A stretch of 64,000 nucleotides of DNA, taken from Odontesthes bonariensis. Taxonomy: Eukaryota; Chordata; Actinopteri; Atheriniformes; Atherinopsidae. A program made the translations under genes and the position numbers. Below are positions 1-12,245 of the stretch, piece by piece; the stretch's first letter is position 1, and every line of letters starts with the position of its first letter. Under the pieces are notes generated by a model. The model saw only the letters and a program-made list of their open reading frames with translations. It was not told the DNA's origin and searched no databases. The DNA is taken from the NCBI RefSeq assembly GCF_027942865.1, contig NC_134509.1, positions 15,960,017-16,024,016 on the forward strand, written 5' to 3'.

Positions 1-112
1 ATGTTAAGACCATAAAAGCAACCCATTAAATATGATTACACAACTGTCCATATAACTCTCGCTAACATGAGATTTTATTGCTTCTACAACGCATTTCCTT
101 ATCCAGTTCTCA

Positions 113-231
113 CCTGGGGTGCCTGAGGTGTCTGGGGTGTCTGGGGTGTCTGGATCACCATCAGCTTCTGGCTCGTTGTCAGGTGCTTGAGTTGTTTGAT
201 CGTCACCAGTGTGACTGTCTTGACAAAATGC
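113..231 (-). other. Possible isolated coding exon, Pro/Asp/Thr-rich
   Basis: On the minus strand a TTTTTCAG acceptor ends at 232 and is followed by an open segment that runs to a CAG|GTGAGA donor at about 112. The segment encodes an acidic stretch with a PDT triplet repeated three times, then SGTP. Reading through the donor, the frame stays open to position 4 and contains NWIRKCVVEAIKSHV. I do not recognise the family. Partner exons would lie left of the window or in the next kilobases, and I could not find any. It could be the edge of a real gene or a chance open frame with splice-like ends. Confidence 0.22.
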
Positions 232-3080
232 TGAAAAACAACACCTCATTTTACTTTAGGCGAAGTCATTATATGATTGAAAAGAAGAGGTTGAAGCTTA
301 AGGAAAGACAACGAACACTCATATTGAAAGAAAAACCGATACATGAAGGAAGGAACTCAACTCTGCTGGGGCTTTGATGCAGGCTCTCGTAAAGAACATC
401 ACCAGCGAAACTGTTTCAGATTACACAGGAACTGTACACTTCCATCTTAATTGTTGCAAACTGTTAAAAAAAAAATCGATTGCAAAATTCCCACCCTTGA
501 CAGAACAGAGGGGTGGAGATATAAAAACATTTCTCCACAGAGGTGAGTCATGCAGATTTACTTATCTCATCTCTGAGATTGGTTTAAACGAAAGCCAAAT
601 GTTAAAATTGCTCATTTGACATTTGACTAGTATTCCAAGTGTATATAGTGAAATTGTAGGTTACATAGGCTGAGCTTATCATAGCGTTACAGATTCCACT
701 GAAATGCAACAGGTCTTAATTCCCCACGATGGCAAAGTTTCGACTGGAAGAAAAACAGAACTGGAACACGTTTTAATACGTTTAGGTCCGCGTGCTCTTC
801 GATGTAACTATTCTGGTGTTCCAAACTCTAATAATTTTATAACGCTCTTAACTTTCCACCAAGAGGCGATTCTAACAGTCCCACAGTCAGGGAAGCAGAC
901 TACAGCACAAAAGGTAAAGTAGGGTGGAGACAGGAGAGAAAAAAAAAACGACTGTTCTTTGTCCTACCTGTCCCAGTCAAACTGGTGAGTAGCAGCAACA
1001 GCAGCAGAGGGGTCTTCACTTGGGGGCCTCTCATGTTAGCACGCAGAGAGGCAGACATAGTGCCATTGTGCGCCTGCTTCCAACTGTCACAGCATCACAC
1101 TTCCTGATCTGACTTAACACAATCAGTGAAGTGAAAAAAAAAAAAAAAAGCCACCCACGCCCACAGACTCACTCAAAAAAACTTACTCAGATGTGATGCA
1201 ATCATCTGTGCGCTTGTAGCTACAAGTCTGACGGCTCTTCAGCTGCGGTACAGTCACATTCCTGTCGGTTAAGTATGCAGTCCAACAGAGTGAGGGGGAA
1301 GCTGAACAAACTTTGAGGAAGCAAATACTCTTTCTAAAGAACCCACAGTGGGTGCCAGCTCGTCAGGTGTCTCTCGTCATCCACATAACATAACTCTCTC
1401 CAAAGCTGTGAATTCACTGTGTATTTGTTTGGTGATCCACCTCTTGATTTGAGCTCGTGCAGGATCCTCAGCCCCACTGTGTGGTAAATTAGTGATCATG
1501 AATCCGAGGGTCATGCTGCTATGATTATCTCTGGGCTGGCTCTTTTGGGCTGGTGGCCTACTTTCTCAAGACTCTAGAATGTTTTCTTCACTCAACGGTG
1601 GAGACAAGATGAGAGTGTGTTTCAACATGAAGGCTGCGGTATCTGTCAGTTTTCTGTCTCATCTGTACATCAAAGGTGGTTTAAAAAGCATTACAGACTA
1701 CTGAGTTAGACAATGGGGCATGACTCCTACATGAGAAAAGACACCAAATTAACCATAGAGAACAGCCACTCAAAAACAAACAAAAAAATCTACATTAGAA
1801 TTGGAAGTGCTATGAGATATGAGCAGGACACCCATCACATCAGCAGTGCTAATAGGTGTATTTTTCACCCTATTCAGTGTCTTCGTTTAGTAAGTTCGTA
1901 CATCAACATTTGCCAGCTAGGAATAACACAAAGTTAAGCACAGGCTGATGAGAACAAAATATTTGGTTCTCTGGATTTGATCATGAACTAAACCATTTTG
2001 ACATGCAGACAACGCTACGGAAAAAAAAAAGTTTCAGGCCTTTCCAAATTAGTGCAGCTGATGCTAAGGATGAACAACAATAATGTCAACCTCAAGCTGA
2101 CAACAAAAATAGAAGTCTAGAAATCACCAAAGTGAGAGATAAGCATGAATGTCTGAGTTAAATTTCTCAGCAGTCTGTGGTGTGGTGCTGCTGGCACTGT
2201 AAACCGTCAGTGCCTCCAAGAAGGAATTCTTAATACTTGCATCAAAAGAGCAGAATAAATGTATAATCTTTGGAAAATGAATAATTAATTGGTGATTTAG
2301 ATGTGATTCAAGGCATATAAGAACAAACTTTGTCATGAAAAGTCCTCCTGACGTGATTATCTTTTCTAATAGGTGACATGCTGTTAGGATTGCCTGGAAA
2401 GCATTAATTAGCTCTTGAGGCTATTGTTATAGAGGTTTATAACCGCAAAATGAATTTTAGTCCAAGTCGACCACAGATCAGATGATCCAACAAAGGGAGT
2501 TGTCACAACCTGGCAACCCAAATGGTCTGATTAAATGCTCATTAGTGATCCATAACTCTGTGAGTCTGTCGTGATAAACCTAACAGGGACTTGTTGTAAA
2601 GTGACACCGATATTATGCTCATTTCCGAGGTCTATAACGTTTAAAAGACGAAAAATGTCTTAAAAATATCTTAAACAATGTCTGTCCATTTGTGGAAAAA
2701 AAGAATAGAAGCTCTGTCACAAAACTTTTAAATTATTTAAGATGATAATAACAACAAAAAAAACCTGTCAAATCTTGCAAAACCTACTTCCTCAGAGGGG
2801 TGAATGTGGTAAATTGTAGAAATTAAAATGACAGTTATTTCGAGGAACCTAAATATTTTTAGCTCAGAGAAAACCAAAGCTAACGGGGTTAGGGTTAAGG
2901 GTAAAAGGCTTTAAAGGATTTCCATATCCATGACCGTTACCCCTGTATGCTTAACTTGGTCATATGATATGAGTTAGCCTGTGGAAGCCATAATTCAATT
3001 TGGTGAACACACACTTGATTTATTTAATAAAACTTTAAATTCCAATGTACTTGGAAGACCACATCTTTTTGTTACTCCTT
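232..3080. other. Intergenic stretch, no supported gene
   Basis: I see no convincing exon here. The open frames are short and have AT-rich codon content. A poly(A) tract occurs at 1134-1149. Otherwise there are scattered A/T homopolymers and no clear terminal repeats. Confidence 0.4.
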
Positions 3081-3084
3081 CCAA

Positions 3085-3425
3085 AAAGTGATCTGCAACA
3101 TAAAAGGTGTCAAGGTCTGGAGTTTTGTGTTCCGTTTGCTCTGGTCCTTAGCTGCTCTGACACACCTGTCTTCCTCAGTATATCCCATTGGTTTCCTTCA
3201 GTCCTTGCCAGATCCTCGCTGTATCATTTCATGGATTAAGCTCTTGTCACTTTCTTTGGTCTGGTACTCCTGTTCATCAGGGTTTTTTGCTGTTTAGATT
3301 TCCGGCTCAACCTGCCCCTTTTGCTACAGTCTGAATAAATCAGTTTAGTTTCTCCTCGACCTCCTGCCTCTGCCCGCACTTTGGATCCCTCTTTTCTCAA
3401 CACCACCGCCCGTGACAAAAGGTCT
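3085..3425. repeat. Dispersed repeat fragment, retroelement-like
   Basis: The pyrimidine-rich prose (TGCC, CCTG, TCCTG runs), then GTCTGAATAAATCAGTTTAG, then a short C-rich end resemble a widespread teleost dispersed repeat. I assign it from general resemblance only and cannot name the family. No coding frame is supported. Confidence 0.3.
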
Positions 3426-3429
3426 CCCC

Positions 3430-4400
3430 CCACAGAATAAGACGATACAGTTTTTCATAGCCAGTGGCGGCTGCTGACTTTTACAACAGGGGAAGCCCAT
3501 ATTACGCGTTCAGGGTTGTAGTGGCTCGTGCCATCCCAAAGCAGAAGATAGCAAAGTTAAAAAAGAATTAGTTATAACATAGCTGTGTCTAGTATGACAA
3601 GTATGCCCAGCAAATACACAGAAAGAAGGTATAGACTTTGAAAATTCACACAGCGAGGCCAAAATCAAGTATGATCGAACCTAATGGCTGGATCTGTGGC
3701 TGGATCAGAATCTGTGGAGCATTTTTCCCTGTCATAATGAATACTTAGAGTTTGATGGTGGTGGTAAGTATTCTTAAAAAAGGTAACATTTGTGAATGGG
3801 CAGCATGAATTCTGGAAAGAAACAACTAAAAGTATTACAGCACTTTCACAGACAACCAGTCTCTTTCGTATCCGCTTTGGGACTGAAGTTCCAGCGTGCT
3901 TCTCCCCGCTTAAAAATTCGGCTGCCACAGAATCTCTCACGACGGACAAACACGAACTCCAATCATCACGACACAGCCCCTCATATTGACACGCCCACGT
4001 CTAATCTACCCCCAGAGACGCCGAGCAGCCTCGGAAGTGATGAGTTTTTGTCGATTTAGCCAATGATGACCTAGAATTGTAGAAAAAAACTTGACCCTCC
4101 CGCCCCCTCCTGAAGCCGGGCAGCCCTCGGCTCGGAAGCCTGGCTGACAGTGGCGGCTTCATAACATGATTTCCTCAGTGAACGGCGGCGATTTCAGAAC
4201 AAATCACTTCATTAAGCTACAGGACAACATGTTGTAGTTATGAAAGTAAATGCAGTTTTGGGCATATCTTGTGTTTTGTGAATAACTGTTTTATCTTTAA
4301 TTTAACATTGAAGATGTAGCAATTTCGCCAGAGAATGGGAGAGGCTGCCCGGCTTCCCGTGTTGTCTCTGAATAGCCGCGGCTGTTCATAGCAGAGCAGC
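3430..4400. repeat. Probable degenerate transposon region
   Basis: The motif AGTGGCGGCT occurs at about 3464 and again at about 4151. A segment reading ACAACAGGGGAAGCC near 3484 reappears in near-inverted form close to 4345-4365 (CTTCCCGTGTTGT). Direct and inverted copies about 0.9 kb apart suggest a decayed DNA element. Boundaries and class are uncertain. Confidence 0.3.
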
Positions 4401-6974
4401 AATTAGATGAAAGCAAAAAAAAAACTTACTCTTTCTTTTCTCCCCCATTTCTCACCTCATAACCTCCAGAATTATTCTTGTTACGTCTTGGAACTCGCCA
4501 TGCCTTTGTTTGAGAACTGTTCAAATGCTTCATCTTGTGGCAGTAATGCACTCCAGCATATCTTAAAGACCTCATTGCTAAGGATTTTCCCAACACAGCA
4601 CCTCCTTCTCAGACTGCAGGCTTACTTGAGATTTCTAGATTGTCTAAAAGATAGAGCCTTCAGGGATCAGCCTTCTTTCTTGAGGAGCCAGCAGACGTCC
4701 GTTAAGCTCAGAACTGTGACGGGCTGTACAACTCAAAAGCTTCCCCTCACAACACACCGCCTATTCAGCAGGCCTTTCGATATAAAGTCAAGCAGCGCCG
4801 CCCGGTCGATAGAGCAAGTTATCCAGTAACTAGGTGTAGGGAGTTATTCTTTCGGCAAACATCCTTTTTATTGAGAAAGCATTTCGAAATACTACTGACA
4901 GTGCTAGCATAGCGGTCTAATGATATAAATCTAAAAATTGAATATAATTGCCTCACTGTTCGAGCTACTTTTCTTACTGCCACAAGATGGTGTGGCCCCC
5001 TGGGCGCTTTAGGGTTAATATTGTTTGAAAAAAAAATCTTTATGATAGTTTTTGTGCCATTCTGGTTCATAGATTTTTACAACCACAATGATCGTAATCA
5101 CAATGATAACCAGAGATGCTCTTCTGGGTAACAAACCACCTGCTTACCAAAGTAGTTTTTTTTAATGATGTTTGTGTTTGCGACTGGATGGCAGTAGCGA
5201 TTTTTTGCTATGTCAGTAATTTGGAAAACTTGATGGTGATTTCCCTCCAGAGCAAACTAAATCATTTCAGAGATGACACTCAAAACTTTCCTAAATAATG
5301 ACCTTGCAAAGTCAGTGAAAACAGGGTTATAACCCCAGACAAAAACAATCATCACCATTAACATTCATTTCTACAGTTCAAGGAGCCAGAGTGTCTTGTT
5401 TATGCACCAAGTCAAACAGAACAACTGCCAAGGTTCAGTGAGTCCAGGGGTAAGTCCAGATGGACATGTGGCATCTCTCTTGGTCTGGCCTGCCACAATG
5501 CACCGATATAACGTCCTAACATCAGTATCAGCCAATATTCAGCTTGTTGATGGCAATCGGTCTGTTAACAAAAAAGATCACAGCAACAGATGGTTACAGC
5601 TGACTGGACTTATAGATCCGGTGTGTCATGGTGAGTCGGACACATTTGCCTTGAAACCGGCAAGAATGATTGATGTTTAGTGTGTCGTGCACCAAGGAAT
5701 AAATAGATGAGATGAAATCAAATTCAACTCAGTTGAAAATGAAATGTTGGGCCATCCAAACACTGAAAAGGAAGTGAGCTGGCAGTGGTTTCACTGGCTG
5801 AAAGATCTTTTGAAACGGTTTTTATTTTTTATGGGTTTCTTTTCTTTCTTTTTACCTCCAGTGTGACAGGTTATAATGAAGTTTAGAACCGATGTAAAAT
5901 TATAGAATCATAATGAAGTTTATTAAGCATTTGGGTGAATGAATTTGTGTTCAGAGAGCGTGATGAAAGGCTGAAATACTTTTCACTGTTCAGTAATTAT
6001 TTATGATGCAAATGTTAATGTTTCCCTGACATTCAAGGGAAAATAAATAACAAAAACTAACTGTATCAGCTAACAGTAACTGGCCAAAATATCATTTACT
6101 TTTATATCGCTACCAGTCTCTGTCCAGAATTTGAGAATGGGTAAGTCCCTTCTTAAAATCTGCCATTTTTTCTCTTATTTGTTTTTGGTAAAGCTTGGTG
6201 ACCCGGAACCATCCCTTAGTTATGCTGCTATAGTCCAGGCTACTGGATGACCTCCCATGATGCGTTTTTCTGTACACTCTATGTCAATCTATGTCAATGA
6301 AGCTCCATCCATGCTCAGGATGAGGATTGATTGATTGAATCGACTTAATGAGATTTGTTGGTTCCCTTATCCGCACAACATTTCATGAATTGGCATTTTA
6401 TAAATACAATTATACTGAATTAAATTGGACGTAATTGGATTGCATTTAATTGAACATGTTTGCTTTCTCTGCAAAGCATCCTGCGATTACTTTAGTTTTT
6501 AAATAAAAACTGAATCGAGTTAAAAAACTAACTTCACATTTTTAACCAGCTTTTTACAGCAAACTGCTTTCGAGTGACTGATGCAGCACCCTGAACCATT
6601 AAATAAAAATAACTCATTTAAAAAGCAGCAGCATCTTAGGAGCGCTGAGGCCTGACGCCGTTTGGGATGTTTCTAACAAATGCAGGAGCTGCAGGAGCAG
6701 CCCGACTGGTCTCAACTGGTCCCACTGAACAAGCTTGAACTGGACTGATGAGTATCCTTCTCTAAAAGCACATGTGGACACGTTCATCTTTAAAAAAGGG
6801 GAAAAAAAACAAAAAAAAAACAGGGTTGTTTTATGTCACTTTTAACTCAGACAAAAAACGCTCCTTTATAGGTTTGTCCATCAAATTACTGTTATAATTT
6901 CTTCCTCCTTGATTTTGGAAAATTATCACCCAAAACTAGTTGGATAGAGAGCCTGGCAGAAGGAAATGTCTACA
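4400..6974. other. Intergenic stretch, no supported gene
   Basis: No exon with family similarity is visible. The longest open frame (4407-4829, plus) has no recognisable domain and no splice context. The 6216-6265 segment (GTTATGCTGCTATAGTCCAG and following) resembles a dispersed vertebrate repeat. The rest is AT-rich. Confidence 0.35.
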
Positions 6975-7634
6975 GTTAAAGGACAAGACCGTTTTTTTGA
7001 CATTGGGCCCTTGATTTCACATTATAACATGATGTTCTACTCACCCCTGCTTGTTGTTGGTAATTTGGAGCTGTTCCGAAGATATTCGAGAGGCGTCTGG
7101 CTGCTCTCTTGAGATATTCGGCCATGAAACGGTTTCCTATGGGCAAGTTTATACAGGCACAAACTATGCTGTTTATAATTTATTAATTACTCTACACTAG
7201 CACTGATAACGTGGAGGTGCGTCGCTTACTTAAAAAAATCCGGGTTACTGTAATTTTGAATTTTTGTCGTAAAGTCTGTGTGTGTTTGTCTGTGGGCTGT
7301 CTGTGGTAGTAGCACGATGATGACGTCACACCCACTTTACGACAAAAATTCAAAATTACAGTAACCCGGATTTTTTTAAGTAAGCGACGCACCTCCACGT
7401 TATCAGTGCTAGTGTACAGTAATTAATAAATTATAAACAGCATAGTTTGTGCCTGTATAAACTTGCCCATAGGAAACCGTTTCATGGCCGAATATCTCAA
7501 GAGAGCAGCCAGACGCCTCTCGAATATCTTCGGAACAGCTCCAAATTACCAACAACAAGCAGGGGTGAGTAGAACATCATGTTATAATGTGAAATCAAGG
7601 GCCCAATGTCAAAAAAACGGTCTTGTCCTTTAAC
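6975..7634. repeat. 660-bp near-perfect inverted repeat (foldback element)
   Basis: Two arms of about 301 nt (6975-7275 and 7334-7634) are near-perfect reverse complements, separated by a 58-nt loop. The outer ends read TTAAAGGACAAGACCG on one side and its complement on the other. The arms are the same length to the base, so there are essentially no indels. If TTAA is the duplicated target, the element fits the TTAA-target superfamilies (piggyBac or Kolobok-like). A 3-bp CAG duplication just outside is an alternative reading. No protein is encoded. Confidence 0.85.
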
Positions 7635-7849
7635 AGGAAATAAAAGCAAATTTGACTTCTTGTTTTTTTTCTTCAAGGGAACAGCAGGATTTGTTGTTCG
7701 TATTAAAAACGTAGGTTTGTAGCTGAACACAGAAATTAGAACCTCGAATCAAAAGTGTTTTTTTTTTTTTTTTTTTCCAATCTGGAGTGTTGCCCTACTG
7801 TACATCTCATAAGACTGGCTCAAAAGACACAGGTGAGATTCGCAATATG

Positions 7850-7855
7850 TTTATT
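7850..7855 (-). terminator. Poly(A) signal AATAAA overlapping the zinc-finger gene stop codon
   Basis: On the minus strand the hexamer AATAAA overlaps the TAA stop codon of the zinc-finger gene (stop at 7851-7853). Whether it is used is unknown. A usable signal normally lies downstream of the stop, so the real 3' end may be further left. Confidence 0.35.
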
Positions 7856-9556
7856 TTTCATTCATGTTCAAACTCTCCTCCTCTGTCGGGGAGTCTTCGT
7901 GAGTAGTCTCTGGTATGTGTTCTCCTTCATAAACGTATCTCTTATTTCTCTTCATCTCCAAAGCAGGAGGAAAAAAGGGAGGAGATTCTGGTGAGGTTTC
8001 ACTGCTGAATGGTTCAGTCACAAAGAGTTCCCTCCTGGTTTGGAAAAGGCTCCATTTAGCAACGTTCTTGTGCCCGCATGATTTACTCGTCTTTGCAAAG
8101 GGGCAATGGAAGGTGTTTTCTCTCGTCTTGTACGTCACCATAACTCTGCCAAAACAACAGAAGGGGCATACTTTGGGCTCGTGTACGGAAAAACAAATCA
8201 GGTCTCCGACTTCTAACCAAAGTGACAAGGGTGCATGAGCTTCCTCTGCTGCTTTTAGCCTCATTTTACAAGCTGCCACCTTAGATTCTCTCAAAATACC
8301 TAATTTCAGCATTTCTTCTAGAACCTCGTGCTTAAGTGGTCCCTCATAAGCAGTTCTGCTAAAGCATTCAAGTGAAGAGGCATGCTCACAGAGGCCGTGA
8401 CTGAGACTCTGCTGTGCAGCCGACTGAATCTGGCTCAGCGCCTTTGATTCACATTTCTCCACAGGTCGGTTATCCTGCGATTTGCTTTGAACATATGCTG
8501 GCACACATATGCCATTTCGGCCTTGTGGGAGTGCAAACGGACAGCGGCCGTTTTGGACACCTTCACTTTGAAGACGAGGCGCAGCTTTATCGTCTTCCGG
8601 CCTTGGATGTTTTCGTTGGACGTGTACGAGCAAGTTCTTCTTGTACAGAACCAGAGAGCAGTGAGGGCACTTCACCGACTTTAAATATAGCACACGTGAA
8701 GGCCACTCTGCCGCTTCAGACTGTTCAGCCGTACTGGCTTCCTCCTCGTTTGACTCCATCCTTTCACACGGTTCAACGGCACCGACAGCCCCCTCGAGCG
8801 ACTCCGCCTCTGAAGGTGAAGACGGGGGCGGCTGACAGGACTGTGGTGTGACTGTAGGGGACTCAAGAGTAGCTGAGGGGGGGAGTGTGTAAGAATGGTC
8901 AGCACTCATTACTGATACACCAGATTTGGCTGAAATCTCTTGGGGGGTAGAGGGGATGAAGAGAAATAAAGAGACTGGGCTGATTTCAGTTGAACTTGGG
9001 ACCGGCTGCCCCACATTGTGCTTCTTTTGGCATCCAGACACGTGTAACGCAATATCCTCCCTCTGCATGACGGTTTTTGCACAGTATGGACAGTGGTAAT
9101 GACCTGTGTGCCGACAGGACAGGTTGCATCTGCAAATGAGGATGTCTGCAAGAGAACAGTCATCAAACTTTAAACGAAAACATCTACGAAATTGCAACAA
9201 AACAACAACAAAATGCACTCTTTGGATCCATTATATGACATACAATCAGGGATTTTGTCCATGTCCATGGAGTGCTACTCAAAACATTTTTACCTCACAA
9301 ATTCCAACCTTTTCTACACAAAACACCAACAAACCTCTTAGCATTCAGGTTCAATGTAATAGTATATCGCTTTTCAGCAGATGCTTGTCATCATACCTCG
9401 GAAATGCACCGCTCGTTTGATGTGGTTATCCAGATGCCTCTCCATTGCCTTCCCACGTCTGGTTTTGAATTTCGGACAAAGTGGACAACTCAGCTGAGAA
9501 CTGCGTGAGGACGCGCTCTCTAACTGACCTCCAGTCTTTATTATGGATGGGTGCAT
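7851..9556 (-). CDS. Uncharacterised C2H2-type zinc-finger protein with SWIM-like segment
   Basis: Two coding exons: 9556-9397 and 9145-7851, joined in phase 1 (GTATGA donor, TTGCAG acceptor), giving 484 aa if the first ATG of the 5' exon is used. That ATG lies directly after a TTTTCAG acceptor, so an upstream non-coding or coding exon is likely. Visible zinc-binding groups: CPLC...H...H at residues about 24-45; CPYC with H and a final C at about 72-93; CPHC...H...H at about 213-235. Between them is a Ser/Pro/Glu-rich linker. At about 376-428 is EPKVCPFCC...GRVMVTY followed by HCPF...CGHKNVAKW, which resembles the SWIM finger of HMGXB3-related fish proteins, except that the second cysteine of the CxC pair is replaced. 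That link to transposase-derived HMGXB3 relatives is from memory. A nuclear DNA-binding role is inferred. The gene name is unknown. Confidence 0.75.
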
Positions 9557-9817
9557 CTGAAAAATAGCATTGTGCCTATTTTTGTTATTGGTTGACTCAT
9601 ATTCGTGCAGTTTGGTTCAAGATGATCATAACAGGCGATGAGTACAAAGAGATATAAATAAAATACAGACACATGGCAACTGGAAAGAGATCATGTGAGA
9701 ATACAAAGATACACAGTTCAGAAAAACTGTTTTTTCATGCAATGAATCCTTTTTCTTTTGTAACTCATCTTGGGGGAAAGTTTACAAGCAAGCTGAGCTC
9801 ATAGCGTGATGTGAAAA

Positions 9818-10010
9818 CGCAGTCAGCCAGAATATTATGACCACCAGCCTCCCTCCTCCTAATGCTGCCAAAAGAGTGCTGTCCTGTCAGAGTGTCCGGT
9901 ACCAGGTCTTTACCTATAGATTATTTGGCCCCTGTGGCCCACATATGCCATCTGATCGGATAAGATTGGTATCTGGGGAGTAATGAGGCCGGGTGAAAAT
10001 AATGGGCTCT
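9818..10010 (-). mobile_element. Degenerate Tc1/mariner-like fragment (non-coding)
   Basis: The order of short phrases (TATTATGACCACC, CTAATGCTGCCAAAAG, then a stretch ending ATCTGGGGAGTAATGAGGCC) matches the minus-strand layout of a common fish Tc1-like family. There are many substitutions and no open frame. I recognised it by resemblance only. Confidence 0.35.
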
Positions 10011-10855
10011 TGGCACGTGTGACTGGTCTGGATAAATGTTTAGATTCTACATCTTTGTAGGAAAAAAGGTGGGGACCTGTTTTTTTTTTTTGTTGTCGTT
10101 TTACCTGAGCCCAAGGACCCATCGTTTAAAAAAAATCTGTCCAGGTCTGCTGTCCAAACAGCGAATTAATGTAAGGTGACACAACGTGGCTCAAGACTCA
10201 ATAAAGCCACATAATTTTTTTTTTTAAATATCTCTAAGACCCACGGCAATTTCGAACATTACATGTTTAAGACATTTATTCAAGTGTGTGTCCTTTACGT
10301 TGCTGTCATATTTATTCAATAAATTAAATCCGACAAACAACACCGAGTCAAACCTTGGAGAAGGCAAAAAAGGGGAAACTTTAAAATGATCTTCTCTATA
10401 TCTTTACCTCTTTAAGGTCGGTCTTCTTCTCCTTCTTCTTCTTCTTCTAAGATTTAATGCCGGTGGTTAGCAACAACGATGCTGTGCTACTGCCACCCTC
10501 AGTTTTTACTTTCCATCCAGTGTCCCTTAACTTTAAAGCCGTAATTGCAGTCCATTCGTCATTAAAAATCACACACTTTTAATGTCTCTAAATTGTAGTA
10601 AACTTTCAGCAGCGCCGGTAGAAAAGTCTCAAGATTTGTATTCGTTACAGTTGGACGTTGAACATGCGCAGTATCCAATTTCCGGTCAAGTCAATACAAA
10701 CTTCCGCTGCTGATGCGCAAGTTTAAGGTTGCCATTTTGTCTGCATCCCGCTCCTTCTTCCTATCGTCTTTCCACGTTATGCGCCTTCAAAATGGTTTAA
10801 TCCAACTCATAAAGTACCGTACATATATACACTGCTCGTCCAAAATAAAAGTCAC

Positions 10856-11020
10856 CACCTGGGGTCCGTTTCACAAAGCAGGTTCAACAAACTCTGAGTC
10901 TATTCCTGAACTCTGAGTTGATCTGCTCTGAGATAGAAAACTCTTGAGTTTTCGGTTCCAGAAACGCTGATTTGAGTGAGATTAATCAACTCTGAGTAGG
11001 TTCACCTTGAGTTTTGTGTG
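10856..11020. repeat. Dispersed fish repeat (CTCTGAGTT-rich MITE half)
   Basis: The segment starts GGGGTCCGTTTCACAAAGC and carries repeated AACTCTGAGTT/ACTCTGAGTAGG blocks and GGTTCCAGAAACG. These are hallmarks of a very common teleost MITE-like repeat. Only one half seems to be present. Confidence 0.45.
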
Positions 11021-11525
11021 TGCGCCACAACTTTAACCCTTTGATGCGCAACATATGCACACCCCCTCTAATGCACAACATGGGTAAAACATGACCAGCA
11101 TTCATTTCCCAGGTTATTTCATGCTGGCTGAGTTTCTCTTTGTTCTATCTTTTGAAATCAATTTAATTTATGATTGAATATTCCAAGTATTCTTTAAATA
11201 TCTTGTTTTTGATCACCACTGATCGTTATTTTCATTTTTACTTTCATACTTTATAAGCAAAAGTAGTTATTATATTACTACATCGAATTTACACACATGG
11301 GTCAAAAATTCATCCAAGTGTGACATAAAATAAAGTAACTTTATACTATTTAACTTGTTTCAAGTAGTTACTTTAGCAGTGAGTGGGGTCAAACACTTAT
11401 TTAGTATTTGCAACATATTTGTCATTTTTTCCATACACACATACTGTCAGGTGTTTGGGGTGGCAAAGCAGGTGGACCCGAATGCAGACACTGCAGGCTG
11501 AGGGACTTTGAACAAAGCATCTTTA

Positions 11526-11820
11526 ATTTCTCCAAAATGATACAGTGAATATGCCTGATACTGAGTGAGTGAACAGTCAGGATGTTCGAGTTCAAGTGTA
11601 CACACCTCTGTCAGAAATTATGGATCAAAGGGATTTTACAGTATCGTAAATATCGTACATAATGCCTTTTTCACTTCAAATGAATGACCTTTGAGGCTGA
11701 ATTTCTCCAAAATGATACAGTGAATGAGCTTGATACTGAGTGAGTGAACAGTCAGGATGGTCCTGAGTTCAAGTGTATCAACCTTTTTCAGAAATTATGG
11801 ATCAAAAGGATTTTACAGTT
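11526..11820. repeat. Imperfect direct duplication, two units of about 120 bp
   Basis: The block beginning ATTTCTCCAAAATGATACAG at 11526 recurs at about 11700. Both copies run through TGATACTGAGTGAGTGAACA and CAGAAATTATGGATCAAA to GGATTTTACAGT. The spacing is about 173 bp. The preceding 11447-11520 text resembles the start of another dispersed repeat (also seen near 55.8 kb). Confidence 0.7.
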
Positions 11821-11914
11821 GAATAAAATATTTGCACGCCCCGTGTCATGGACAAATTCTGTAAATACGGGCGCACTTTAAATCAGGGAAAGACGGACGT
11901 CTGCTCACTTGACC

Positions 11915-12245
11915 GCAGTTGGGACGGGCGGGCATACTCCAAGATGACAATGCCCGAATTCATTGGGCTCAAACTGTGAAAAAGTGGTTCAGGGAGCATG
12001 AGACAATGAGACAATTTCACACATGGACTTACCACGGAGTCCAGCCACTAACCCCATTGAGAATCTGTGCTGAAAAAGACTTTGCGCAGCGGCCCGACTC
12101 TCCCGTCACCAACACAACATCTTGGCAAAAATGTATGCTTGTCTGACTGGAAATAAATGTTATGAAATTGCAGAAGCTTGTCGAAACGATGCCAAGGCCA
12201 GTGCGTGCCGTAATCAGAGCTAAAGGCGGTCCAACGAAATATTAG
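11915..12245 (+). pseudogene. Tc1/mariner transposase remnant
   Basis: Translated in shifting frames, the segment gives ILQDDNARIH...VKKWFREHE, then NPIENLC, and finally MPRPVRAVIRAKGGPTKY. These are the DDE-domain QDN-H motif, the NPIENLW motif and the C-terminal AKGGPTKY tail of Tc1-type transposases, in the right order. Frameshifts and stops show it is dead. It lies 0.5 kb upstream of tma16. Confidence 0.75.

Noticed and set aside
4-120. Resemblance of KCVVEAI to the granin N-terminal motif
   Set aside because: Residues after the second cysteine do not follow the granin pattern, and the preceding PDT repeats are out of place.
4795-4840. tRNA-like phrase GGTCGATAGAGCAAG
   Set aside because: No matching B box at the right distance and no acceptor-stem pairing that I can see.
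8414-8851. 145-codon plus-strand frame
   Set aside because: It lies wholly antisense to the zinc-finger gene exon, whose minus frame has motif support.
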